A DNA stretch of 64,000 bases from Ramlibacter tataouinensis (GTDB lineage: Bacteria; Pseudomonadota; Gammaproteobacteria; Burkholderiales; Burkholderiaceae_C). Below are positions 16,334-24,122 of the stretch, in pieces. Within the stretch, counting starts at the first letter, position 1. Each line of letters opens with the position of its first letter. The stretch covers positions 806,001-870,000 of the forward strand of contig NZ_CP010951.1 in assembly GCF_001580455.1 (NCBI RefSeq), read 5' to 3'. Under the pieces are notes generated by a model, which had not been told where the DNA came from, did not search any database, and worked only from the letters and a program-made list of their open reading frames with translations. The position numbers and the translations under genes were made by a program.

Positions 16334-17274
16334 CGGGCCGGCGCGAAGTTGTCGGAAGAGCGCTTCATCAGGTGGATGAACACGTCTTCCAGGCCGGTCT
16401 CGGTGGGCGCCATGCGCCAGGGCGTGCCCTCGGTGACACGGCGCAAGGTCGCTTCGAGGGCCGCCGCATCGCGGCCGGTCACGTGCAGCGATGCGCCGAA
16501 GGCGGCGATCTGCTCCACCCCGGATTCGCCCTCCAGCTTGCGGCCCAATGCGGGGAGGTCCTCGCCGGTCACCGCCCAGGTGCTAAGGCCCTGCTGCGCG
16601 ACGATCTCGGCCGCCGTGCCCTGCGCCATCAGGCGGCCGTAGGCGATGTAGGCCAGCCGGTGGCAGCGCTCGGCTTCGTCCATGTAGTGGGTGCTGACCA
16701 GCACCGAGATGCCGCGCGCTGCCAGCGCGTGCAGTTCCTCCCAGAACTCGCGCCGCGCCTTAGGGTCCACACCGGCGGTCGGCTCGTCCAACAGCAGCAG
16801 CTCGGGTTCGTGCAGCATGCAAGCTGCCAGCGCCAGCCGCTGCTTCCAGCCGCCCGACAGCGTGCCGGCGAGCTGGTCGGCGCGCCCGGCCAGGTCGAGG
16901 CCCTCGATCGCCCGCTCCACTGCCTCACCGCGGGCAGGCGTCTCGTACATGCGCGCGATGAAGTCCAGGTTCTCGCGGATCGACAGGTCATCCCAGAACG
17001 AGAAGCGCTGCGTCATGTAGCCCACGCGGCGCTTGATCTCGCGGCTTTCGGTGCGGATGTCCCAGCCCAGGCAGGTGCCGGCACCGGAGTCGGGCGTGAG
17101 CAGGCCGCACATCAGGCGGATAGCGGTGGTCTTGCCGCTGCCGTTGGGGCCGAGGAAGCCAAGGATTTCGCCGCGCCGCGCCTGCAGGGCCAGGTCGACC
17201 ACCACATGCTTGTTGCCGAAGCGCTTGTTCAGCCCGTGGACGTCGATTGCGTACTCGGCGGGCTGTGCGTTCAC
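16330..17274 (-). CDS. ABC transporter ATP-binding protein of the tripartite exporter
   Basis: 314 residues, GTG start. Walker A is GPNGSGKTT (about residue 40), the signature is LSGGWKQR, and Walker B is LLLLDEPTAGVDPKAR, with the switch His in VSTHYMDE. The C-terminal ~80 residues are the ABC-2 associated extension. A GGAGG Shine-Dalgarno lies 7 nt before the GTG and belongs to the 56-bp repeat at 17282-17337. It powers the permease encoded by the overlapping downstream gene. The exported substrate is unknown. Confidence 0.92.
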   Translation of the reverse strand: MNAQPAEYAIDVHGLNKRFGNKHVVVDLALQARRGEILGFLGPNGSGKTTAIRLMCGLLTPDSGAGTCLGWDIRTESREIKRRVGYMTQRFSFWDDLSIRENLDFIARMYETPARGEAVERAIEGLDLAGRADQLAGTLSGGWKQRLALAACMLHEPELLLLDEPTAGVDPKARREFWEELHALAARGISVLVSTHYMDEAERCHRLAYIAYGRLMAQGTAAEIVAQQGLSTWAVTGEDLPALGRKLEGESGVEQIAAFGASLHVTGRDAAALEATLRRVTEGTPWRMAPTETGLEDVFIHLMKRSSDNFAPAR

Positions 17275-17281
17275 TGAAGAA

Positions 17282-17337
17282 CCTCCGCCCTGCGGGCTGC
17301 GGTGCTATGAGCCTTCGGAGCGGCCGGGCGGCTCATG
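17282..17337 (-). repeat. 56-bp intercistronic repeat, copy 1
   Basis: Matches 57447-57502 in 54 of 56 bases. Read on the minus strand it starts CATGAGCC, contains the pairable ATGAGCC/GGCTCAT arms and a CCGC/GCGG hairpin, and ends GGGCGGAGG. Its TGA is the stop codon of the HlyD gene and its terminal GGAGG lies 7 nt before the GTG of the ATPase gene. At both sites it therefore provides the stop of one gene and the ribosome-binding site of the next. Confidence 0.85.
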
Positions 17338-18292
17338 GCAGCGTCACGCTCACCGGCAGGCCCGGGTGCAGGCGCTGCGCCTGGCCGGGCGCCGGCCGGG
17401 CCTCGATCATGAACACCAGCTTGGCGCGCGTTTCATTGCTGTAGATCACCGGTGGCGTGTACTCGGCCTCACTCGCGATGAAGCTCACCTCGCCCTGCAA
17501 GCCGGACTCGCAGCCATCGCAATGCAGCGCCACCTTGCGCCCGGGCCGCAGGCCACCGACGACGGGCTCCGGCACGAAGAAGCGGATCTTCACGTTCTGC
17601 GGCGGCAACAGGCGCACCACGGGGCTGCCGGCCGGAACCCATTCGCCTTCACGGTACAGGGTGTCGGCCACGAGCGCGGCCTGCGCGGCCGACACCTGCT
17701 TCTGGTCGAAACGCCATTGGGCCTGGCTCGCCACCGCGCGGGCCGCCTCCAGTTGCGCCATCTGGGCGCGGATCAGGTGCTCGCGGGCAGGCAGACGCGC
17801 CACGGACAGCTGCCCCGCCAGTTCCTTCACGCGCGCTGCCTTGACCGAATGGTCCGCGCGCGAATCGTCGAGCTGGGCCCGCGCGATGCCGCCGGCGGCC
17901 AGCTGCGCCTCGTCGCGCCGCACCTGCTGCGCCGCCTGCTCTTCCGCTGCACGTGCCTGCGCCAGCTGCGCCTGCGCGACGTCAACCTCGGGGGTTCGCC
18001 TTCCCAGCCGCAGGTCGGCGAGCTGGGCTTGGGCCGCCTTTACCTGCTCGTCGGCCTGCTGCCTGGCAGTGGACTCTTCCTGCGCCTCCAGCGCGAAGAC
18101 CCGGGCACCGACGCCGACCGACTGGCCCCGCTGCACGAAGAGATGCTCCAGGCGGCCACCCAGGGGCGATGCGAGATGCACGTATTCGCCCTCGACGTAG
18201 CCCTGGTAGGCCGGTGCGGAATCCCTCGAGCAGCCGGCCAGCACCGCCGCCATGGCGACGACAAGTGAAACCGCGATCAGCTTCCGGTGCAT
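17333..18292 (-). CDS. HlyD/YbhG-type periplasmic adaptor lipoprotein
   Basis: 319 residues. The N-terminal signal ends in the lipobox LAGC (Cys ~21). A biotinyl-lipoyl-like half-motif (GYVEGEYVHLASPLGGRLE) is followed by a coiled-coil hairpin of Gln/Ala-rich helices (about 75-200), then the second half-motif and a beta-barrel segment (NVKIRFFVPEPVVGGLRPG). It bridges the inner-membrane ABC pump and the TolC-like channel. First gene of the exporter operon. It has divergent neighbours at the liv operon. Confidence 0.9.
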   Translation of the reverse strand: MHRKLIAVSLVVAMAAVLAGCSRDSAPAYQGYVEGEYVHLASPLGGRLEHLFVQRGQSVGVGARVFALEAQEESTARQQADEQVKAAQAQLADLRLGRRTPEVDVAQAQLAQARAAEEQAAQQVRRDEAQLAAGGIARAQLDDSRADHSVKAARVKELAGQLSVARLPAREHLIRAQMAQLEAARAVASQAQWRFDQKQVSAAQAALVADTLYREGEWVPAGSPVVRLLPPQNVKIRFFVPEPVVGGLRPGRKVALHCDGCESGLQGEVSFIASEAEYTPPVIYSNETRAKLVFMIEARPAPGQAQRLHPGLPVSVTLP

Positions 18293-18495
18293 GGGCTGGA
18301 TTCTGGGTTGTGGACCGCGCCTGGTCGCGGCTCAGGCATTCTATGCACGCACCCGACCCGGTCTCTACAGGGTCAGTTTATGTAACACGCAAAACTACTT
18401 AAGGTCTTACCCCCTACCGCGCCGCAACATGCGTAAATAGCATTCGCCAACTTTGCTGCCGGGCGTGCGTCGCCCTAAGGGACCAGGAGGCCGAC
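18293..18495. promoter_or_regulatory. Divergent promoter region between exporter and liv operons
   Basis: 203 bases between two divergent starts. Positions about 18374-18412 are A/T-rich compared with the neighbours. A strong Shine-Dalgarno AGGAGG (18486-18491 region) precedes the TTG start of livG. A weak dyad GACCC-N10-GGGTC lies at 18355-18374. I could not define -35/-10 elements with confidence for either direction. Confidence 0.5.
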
Positions 18496-19269
18496 TTGCC
18501 AGGTGAGATCATTCTTGAGACGAAAGGGTTGACCAAGGAGTTCAAGGGCTTCGTTGCGGTCAACAACGTCGACCTGAAAGTTCGCCGGGGCGACATCCAC
18601 GCGCTGATCGGCCCGAACGGCGCCGGCAAGACGACCTACTTCAACCTGCTCACGAAGTTCCTGCCCCCGACGCGCGGGACCATCACCTATCAGGGTCAGG
18701 ACATCACTAACGAGAAGCCGGCGCAGACCGCGCGCCGCGGCATCATCCGTTCGTTCCAGATCTCGGCGGTGTTCCCGCACATGACGGTGCTGGAGAACGT
18801 GCGCGCCGCGCTGCAGCGCAGCCTTGGCACTTCCTTCCATTTCTGGCGGCCCGAGCGCTCGCTCTTTCCGCTACATGAACGCGCCGAAGAACTGCTGGCC
18901 TCGGTGGGCCTCCAGGACTTCGCCGACGAGCTGACAGTCAACCTCCCCTACGGGCGCAAGCGCGCGCTGGAACTCGCCACCACGATGGCCCTCGAGCCGG
19001 AGCTGATGCTGCTCGACGAGCCGACGCAGGGCATGGGCCACGAGGACGTGCACCGCGTGACCGAACTCATCAAGAAGGTGTCGGCTGGCCGGACCATCCT
19101 CATGGTCGAGCACAACATGAACGTGGTGTCCTCCATCGCCGACCGCATCACCGTGCTTCAGCGCGGAGCGGTGATCGCCGATGGCCCGTATGCCGAGGTG
19201 TCCAAGAACCCGCAGGTGATCGAGGCCTACATGGGGTCGACCAACAGCGAACTGCAGGGAGCTCACTAG
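18496..19269 (+). CDS. livG: LivG-type ABC transporter ATP-binding protein
   Basis: 257 residues, TTG start behind an AGGAGG ribosome-binding site. Walker A is GPNGAGKTT (about 38-46), the signature region reads NLPYGRKRALEL (the branched-chain amino acid family commonly has LAYGxxRxLE), and Walker B is LMLLDEPTQGMG with a switch His in MVEHNM. It pairs with LivF to energise uptake through LivH/LivM. The stop TAG is immediately followed by the livF ATG. Confidence 0.9.
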   Translation: MPGEIILETKGLTKEFKGFVAVNNVDLKVRRGDIHALIGPNGAGKTTYFNLLTKFLPPTRGTITYQGQDITNEKPAQTARRGIIRSFQISAVFPHMTVLENVRAALQRSLGTSFHFWRPERSLFPLHERAEELLASVGLQDFADELTVNLPYGRKRALELATTMALEPELMLLDEPTQGMGHEDVHRVTELIKKVSAGRTILMVEHNMNVVSSIADRITVLQRGAVIADGPYAEVSKNPQVIEAYMGSTNSELQGAH

Positions 19270-19977
19270 ATGGCCGCGAATGAACTCTTGCGGATCGACG
19301 GCCTGAACGCCTGGTACGGCGAATCGCACATCCTGCATGGCGTGGATCTCACTGTGCATGAGGGTGAAGTGGTGTGCCTGCTGGGCCGCAACGGCGCGGG
19401 CCGCACCACCACCATGCGCGCCATCGTCGGCCTGACCGGCAGGCGCACGGGCTCGATCCGGATCAACGGCCAGGAATCGATCAAGCTGCCGCCTCACAAG
19501 GTGGCCAAGCTCGGCGTGGGCTACTGCCCGGAGGAGCGCGGCATCTTCGCCAGCCTGTCGGCCGAGGAGAACCTGCTGCTGCCTCCGGAAATCGGTCCCG
19601 GCGGGATGAGCGTGGCCGAGATCTACGACATGTTCCCCAACCTCAAGGAGCGCGCGGGCAGCCCCGGCACCCGGCTGTCGGGCGGCGAACAGCAGATGCT
19701 GGCCGTGGCGCGCATCCTGCGCACCGGCGCGCGCCTGCTCCTGCTGGACGAGATCTCCGAAGGCCTGGCGCCGGTCATCGTCCAACGACTGGCCGAGATG
19801 ATCCGCACGATCAAGGCAAAAGGCTACACGGTGGTGCTGGTCGAGCAGAACTTCCGTTTTGCCGCGCCGCTCGCGGACCGCTTCTACATCATGGAGCATG
19901 GCAAGATCGTCAAGCAGTTCGCGCAGAGCGAACTGGCCGGCAACATGGCCATGCTGCAGGAATTCCTGGGTGTCTAG
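19270..19977 (+). CDS. livF: LivF-type ABC transporter ATP-binding protein with Arg in Walker A
   Basis: 235 residues, the usual LivF size. The signature LSGGEQQML and Walker B LLLLDEISEGLAP are intact, with the C-terminal VLVEQNFRFA switch region. The Walker A loop reads GRNGAGRTT: the invariant phosphate-binding Lys is replaced by Arg. I believe this variant recurs in some Burkholderiales LivF-like proteins, but cannot check that here. It is directly adjacent to livG and shares the operon. Confidence 0.88.
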   Translation: MAANELLRIDGLNAWYGESHILHGVDLTVHEGEVVCLLGRNGAGRTTTMRAIVGLTGRRTGSIRINGQESIKLPPHKVAKLGVGYCPEERGIFASLSAEENLLLPPEIGPGGMSVAEIYDMFPNLKERAGSPGTRLSGGEQQMLAVARILRTGARLLLLDEISEGLAPVIVQRLAEMIRTIKAKGYTVVLVEQNFRFAAPLADRFYIMEHGKIVKQFAQSELAGNMAMLQEFLGV

Positions 19978-20020
19978 CCCGCCAATCGCCACCCCCAAGT
20001 TTTATCAAGGAGAGACTCGC

Positions 20021-21235
20021 ATGAAACTGAAGAATGTCTTCGCCGCAGGCGCCCTCGCCGCCGCGGGCCTGTTCGGCGCGGCCACGCCCGCCGTGGCCCA
20101 GATTTCGGGTGACGTGATCCGCATCGGCATCATCACGGACATGTCCAGCGTCTACGCCGACATCGACGGCCAGGGCGGCGTCGAGGCCATCAGGATGGCG
20201 ATCGCCGACATGGGCGGCACGATCAACGGCAAGAAGGTCGAGGTCATCTCGGCCGATCACCAGAACAAGGCCGACGTCGCCGCCACCAAGGCGCGCGAGT
20301 GGTTCGACACCCAGGGCCTGGACGTGCTGATCGGCGGCACCAACTCGGGCGCCAACCTGGCCATGGCCAAGGTCGCCGCCGAAAAGAAGAAGCCCTTCCT
20401 CGTGGTCGGCGCCGCCTCCTCGGCCCTGACCAATGACCAGTGCACCCCCTACACGCTTCACTGGGCCTACGACACGACCGCGCTGGCCAAGGGCACGGGC
20501 GCGGCGGTGGTCAAGCAGGGCGGCAAGAGCTGGTACTTCCTCACCGCCGACTACGCTTTCGGCGCGCAGTTGCAGACCGACACCAGCAAGGTGGTCGAAG
20601 CCAACGGCGGCAAGGTGGTGGGTTCGGTCAAGGTGCCGCTGAACGCGAGCGACTTCTCGTCCTTCCTGCTGCAGGCGCAAGGCTCCAAGGCGCAGATCCT
20701 GGGCCTGGCCAACGCGGGCGGCGACACGATCAACTCGATCAAGGCCGCCAATGAGTTCGGCATCACCAAGACGATGAAGCTCGCCGGCCTGCTGGTGTTC
20801 ATCAACGACATCCACTCGCTGGGCCTGAAGACCACGCAGGGCATGTACCTCACCGACAGCTGGTACTGGAACCAGAATGCCGAAACGCGCGCCTGGTCGC
20901 GCAAGTTCTTCGACAAGATGAAGCGCATGCCCTCCTCGCTGCAGGCCGGCGACTACTCGGCCGCCACGCAGTACCTGGCTGCCGTGAAGGCCACAGGCAG
21001 CGATGACACCGAGAAGGTGCTGGCGCACCTGAAGAAGGCGAAGTTCAACGACATCTTCATGAAGGACGGCTGGGTGCGTGGCGACGGCCGCGTGATCCAC
21101 GACATGTACCTGATGCAGGTCAAGGAGCCTGGCAAGTCGACCGAACCCTGGGACTACTACGAGGTCAAGCAGGTGTTCAAGGGCGAAGAAGCCTGGACCA
21201 CCAAGGCCGAAACCAAGTGCGCCCTCTGGAAGTAA
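20021..21235 (+). CDS. livK: Branched-chain amino acid-type substrate-binding protein
   Basis: 404 residues from the ATG at 20021, preceded by AAGGAGAGA. The longer frame begins inside livF and is rejected. A Sec signal peptide (about residues 1-27, ending PAVAQ) leads into a type 1 periplasmic binding fold: IRIGIITDMSSVYADIDGQG, DVLIGGTNSGANLAMA, and YDTTALAKGTG with the hinge. Members bind amino acids, amides or aromatic acids; the ligand cannot be told from sequence. A GC-rich hairpin directly after the stop may set its expression above that of the permeases. Confidence 0.88.
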   Translation: MKLKNVFAAGALAAAGLFGAATPAVAQISGDVIRIGIITDMSSVYADIDGQGGVEAIRMAIADMGGTINGKKVEVISADHQNKADVAATKAREWFDTQGLDVLIGGTNSGANLAMAKVAAEKKKPFLVVGAASSALTNDQCTPYTLHWAYDTTALAKGTGAAVVKQGGKSWYFLTADYAFGAQLQTDTSKVVEANGGKVVGSVKVPLNASDFSSFLLQAQGSKAQILGLANAGGDTINSIKAANEFGITKTMKLAGLLVFINDIHSLGLKTTQGMYLTDSWYWNQNAETRAWSRKFFDKMKRMPSSLQAGDYSAATQYLAAVKATGSDDTEKVLAHLKKAKFNDIFMKDGWVRGDGRVIHDMYLMQVKEPGKSTEPWDYYEVKQVFKGEEAWTTKAETKCALWK

Positions 21236-21245
21236 ACGCATGAAC

Positions 21246-21268
21246 GCCGGCCCCGTCGCGGGGCCGGC
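21246..21268 (+). terminator. Intercistronic stem-loop after the binding-protein gene
   Basis: A perfect 10-bp stem (GCCGGCCCCG / CGGGGCCGGC) with a TCG loop, 10 bases after the livK stop and 20 before the livH start. There is no U-tract, so full termination is unlikely. Such hairpins after binding-protein genes usually stabilise the upstream message or attenuate the downstream permease genes. Confidence 0.65.
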
Positions 21269-21288
21269 CCCCTGACCACGAGTCCCCG

Positions 21289-22176
21289 ATGACCGAAATC
21301 TTTGGAATCCCGATCCAGGCCTTCCTCGGCCAGCTGATGCTGGGGCTGGTGAACGGCGCCTTCTACGCCATGCTCAGCCTCGGGCTGGCCGTGATCTTCG
21401 GTCTGCTGGACATCGTCAACTTCGCGCACGGCGCGCTGTACATGGTCGGCGCCTTCGCGGCTTGGATCATGCTGGACAAGTGGGGCGTGAACTACTGGTT
21501 CGCGCTCATCCTGGCGCCGCTCGTTGTCGGCGCCCTGGGCGTCGTGATCGAACGCACCATGCTCAAGCGGTTGTACGGCCTCGACCCGCTGTACGGCCTG
21601 CTGCTCACCTTCGGCCTCTCGCTGATCCTGGAAGGGATCTTCCGCGACCAGTACGGCGTGTCGGGCCAGTCCTATTCGGTGCCGGAGGCACTCACCGGCG
21701 CCACCAACCTCGGCTTCATGGTGCTGCCCAACTACCGCGCGTGGGTGGTGCTGGCCTCCATCGTCGTGTGCCTGGGCACCTGGTTCCTGATCGAGCGCAC
21801 CCGCCTCGGCGCCTACCTGCGCGCCGGCACCGAAAACGCGAAGCTGGTGCAGGCCTTCGGCGTCAACGTGCCGATGCTGGTGATGCTGACCTACGGCGCC
21901 GGCGCTGCCTTGGCCGCGCTGGCAGGCGTGCTGGCCGCGCCGGTGTACCAGGTCGCGCCGCAGATGGGTTCCAACCTGATCATCATCGTGTTCGCGGTCG
22001 TCGTGATCGGCGGCATGGGCTCGATCATCGGCTCGGTCATCACCGGCCTGGGTCTGGGCATCATCGAAGGTTTGACCAAGGTCTTCTACCCCGAGGCCTC
22101 CAACATCGTCGTGTTCGTGATCATGGCGATCGTCCTGATGGTGCGGCCCGCGGGCCTGTTCGGCAAGGAAGCTTGA
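21289..22176 (+). CDS. livH: LivH-type ABC transporter permease
   Basis: 295 residues and about eight membrane helices. Typical family stretches are NGAFYAMLSLGLAVIFGLLDIVNFAHGALYM at the N-terminus (split here over residues 18-50), TENAKLVQAFGVN around residue 185 (the EAA-like loop) and VVVIGGMGSIIGSVI near the end. It forms the membrane channel with LivM. One base separates its stop from the livM start. Confidence 0.93.
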   Translation: MTEIFGIPIQAFLGQLMLGLVNGAFYAMLSLGLAVIFGLLDIVNFAHGALYMVGAFAAWIMLDKWGVNYWFALILAPLVVGALGVVIERTMLKRLYGLDPLYGLLLTFGLSLILEGIFRDQYGVSGQSYSVPEALTGATNLGFMVLPNYRAWVVLASIVVCLGTWFLIERTRLGAYLRAGTENAKLVQAFGVNVPMLVMLTYGAGAALAALAGVLAAPVYQVAPQMGSNLIIIVFAVVVIGGMGSIIGSVITGLGLGIIEGLTKVFYPEASNIVVFVIMAIVLMVRPAGLFGKEA

Positions 22177-22177
22177 A

Positions 22178-23194
22178 ATGAATTCGACCGTGGCCGCCGA
22201 CGCCAAAGCCGTTGTGAAGGAAACCGCCGCGCCCGTGCGTCATGCCGGCATGAGCAAGACGGTTCGCTACACCTACCTGGGCCTGCTCGCCCTGCTCCTG
22301 CTCGCACCGCTGGTGGGCCTGTACCCGGTGTTCGTGATGAAGGTGCTTTGCTTCGCGCTGTTCGCCTGCGCTTTCAACCTGCTGCTCGGCTTCACCGGCC
22401 TGCTGTCGTTCGGCCACGCAGCCTTCTTCGGCATGGCGGCCTACGCCTGCGGCTGGGTGGTCAAGGCGCATGGTTGGACGCCCGAGCTGGGCTTGGTCGC
22501 CGGCACCTTGATCGGCGCCGTGCTCGGCCTTGTGGTCGGCCTGATCGCCATCCGCCGCCAGGGCATCTATTTCGCGATGATCACATTGGCGCTGTCGCAG
22601 ATGGTCTTCTTCTTCTGCCTGCAGGCGCCCTTCACCGGCGGTGAAGACGGCCTGCAAGGTGTGCCGCGCAGCCGCCTGTTCGGCCTGCTCCCGCTCGATA
22701 CGGACACCACCATGTACTACGTGGTGCTCGCCATCTTCGTGGCCTGCTTCCTCGGCATCATGCGCATCGTCAACTCGCCCTTCGGCCAGGTGCTCAAGAT
22801 GATCCGCGAGAACGAGGCTCGCACCACCTCGCTCGGCTATGACGTCGACAAGTACAAGCTGCTCGCTTTCGTGCTGTCGGCCGCTCTGGCGGGCCTGGCC
22901 GGGTCGCTCAAGGCGCTGGTGATGGGCTTCGCGACGCTGACCGACGTGCAGTGGCAGATGTCCGGCGAGGTGATCCTGATGAGCCTGCTGGGCGGCGTGG
23001 GCACCTTCTTCGGCCCCGTGCTTGGTGCCGGCATCGTCATCGCCCTGCAGGACTACCTGGCCGACAGGGTCGGCGCCTGGGTCAACGTCATCATCGGCCT
23101 AATCTTCGTGGTCTGCGTGCTGGCCTTCCGCAAGGGCCTGGTGGGCGAGCTCCACGCCTTCATGGAGCGCCGCCGCACCGTGTCATCCAGGTGA
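22178..23194 (+). CDS. livM: LivM-type ABC transporter permease
   Basis: 338 residues. A ~25-residue polar N-terminal tail precedes about nine membrane helices. Family features include CAFNLLLGFTGLLSFGHAAF, the loop MIRENEARTTSLGYDVDKYKL and LLGGVGTFFGPVLGAG. It pairs with LivH. A short alternative start at the internal Met of HAGMSKTV is possible, but the ATG at 22178 sits exactly behind livH and is preferred. Confidence 0.92.
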   Translation: MNSTVAADAKAVVKETAAPVRHAGMSKTVRYTYLGLLALLLLAPLVGLYPVFVMKVLCFALFACAFNLLLGFTGLLSFGHAAFFGMAAYACGWVVKAHGWTPELGLVAGTLIGAVLGLVVGLIAIRRQGIYFAMITLALSQMVFFFCLQAPFTGGEDGLQGVPRSRLFGLLPLDTDTTMYYVVLAIFVACFLGIMRIVNSPFGQVLKMIRENEARTTSLGYDVDKYKLLAFVLSAALAGLAGSLKALVMGFATLTDVQWQMSGEVILMSLLGGVGTFFGPVLGAGIVIALQDYLADRVGAWVNVIIGLIFVVCVLAFRKGLVGELHAFMERRRTVSSR

Positions 23195-23201
23195 TTGGGA
23201 A

Positions 23202-23218
23202 AGCCGCGATAAGCGGCT
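23202..23218 (+). terminator. Small hairpin between livM and the dehydrogenase gene
   Basis: AGCCGC-GATAA-GCGGCT, a perfect 6-bp stem with a 5-base loop just after the livM stop. The downstream sequence has only a weak T-rich patch (GTTTT about ten bases later), so it may be a partial terminator or an mRNA 3' stabiliser. Confidence 0.4.
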
Positions 23219-23244
23219 AACCTTGCCGTTTTGGCGAGGACCCC

Positions 23245-24012
23245 ATGAACGATCTGTTTTCCCTGAAAGGGCGCACTGCGCTGGTCACTGGCGGCTCGCG
23301 CGGCATCGGCCGCATGATCGCGGCCGGTTTCCTGGCGCAAGGCGCCAAGGTCTACATTTCTTCCCGCAAGGCCGATGCCTGCGAACAGACGGCACGTGAG
23401 CTGTCGGCCGCCGGCACCTGCATCGCGCTGCCGGCCGACGTCTCCACGGTGGAGGGTGCCAAGGGCCTGGCCGCCGCCTACGCGGCCACGGAAAAATCGC
23501 TGGACATCCTGGTGAACAACGCCGGCGCCGCCTGGGGCGAGGACTTCGATACCTTTCCCGAGAAGGGCTGGGACAAGGTGGTGGACCTCAACCTGAAGTC
23601 GCCCTTCTTCCTCACGCAGGCGCTGCACGGCGTGCTGAAAGAAGGCGCGAAGGCGCAGCCCGCCAAGGTCATCAACATCGCCTCGATCGACGGCGTGTCG
23701 GTCAATCCGCAGGAGACCTATTCCTACGCGGCGAGCAAGGCGGGCCTGATCCACCTGATCAAGCGGATGTCGCTGCGGCTCGTCAAGGACAACATCGTGG
23801 TCAGCGGCATCGCGCCCGGCGCCTTCGCCTCCGAGATGAACCGGGCAGCGCGCGACCACGGCGACGAGATCGCCAAGCGCATTCCCGCCGGCCGCATCGG
23901 CACCGACGAGGACATGGCGGGCGTGGCGATCTACCTGGCCTCGCGCGCGGGCGACTACGTGGTGGGTGAGACGATCGTGGTGGACGGGGGCGTCACGCTG
24001 GCGCGGGGCTGA
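23245..24012 (+). CDS. Short-chain dehydrogenase/reductase (RhlG/FabG-like)
   Basis: 255 residues. The cofactor loop is TGGSRGIG (about 16-23), followed by the NNAG motif (~92), the catalytic Ser region (IASIDG) and YAASK (Tyr-x3-Lys). The C-terminus VVGETIVVDGG is typical for classical SDRs. NNAGAAWGEDFDTFPEKGW resembles RhlG-type beta-ketoacyl reductases more than canonical FabG. The arginine in the GGSRGIG loop suggests NADP(H). It follows livM on the same strand and may be co-transcribed. The substrate is unknown. Confidence 0.85.
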   Translation: MNDLFSLKGRTALVTGGSRGIGRMIAAGFLAQGAKVYISSRKADACEQTARELSAAGTCIALPADVSTVEGAKGLAAAYAATEKSLDILVNNAGAAWGEDFDTFPEKGWDKVVDLNLKSPFFLTQALHGVLKEGAKAQPAKVINIASIDGVSVNPQETYSYAASKAGLIHLIKRMSLRLVKDNIVVSGIAPGAFASEMNRAARDHGDEIAKRIPAGRIGTDEDMAGVAIYLASRAGDYVVGETIVVDGGVTLARG

Positions 24013-24122
24013 TGGCGTGTGTCCCTCCCCCGCTGGGGGAGGGCTGGGGTGGGGGCGCTCCCAGTTAATCCAAGCGCCCCCATCCCGACCTTCCCCCGGA
24101 GGGGAAGGAGAAAGGCACGGCG
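24013..24122. repeat. Structured extragenic repeat / bidirectional terminator
   Basis: Lies between convergent genes. CCCTCCCCC-GCT-GGGGGAGGG (24023-24043) is a perfect 9-bp hairpin directly after the dehydrogenase stop. It is followed by GGGGTGGGGGCGCT (24046-24059), which can pair with AGCGCCCCCATCCC (24073-24086). I recognise this C/G-run design from many Burkholderiales intergenic regions. Probable termination function; no U-tract. Confidence 0.6.

Noticed and set aside
18355..18374. Dyad GACCC-N10-GGGTC upstream of the exporter operon as a TetR-type operator
   Set aside because: Only five-base arms in GC-rich DNA and no regulator gene adjacent; too weak to claim.
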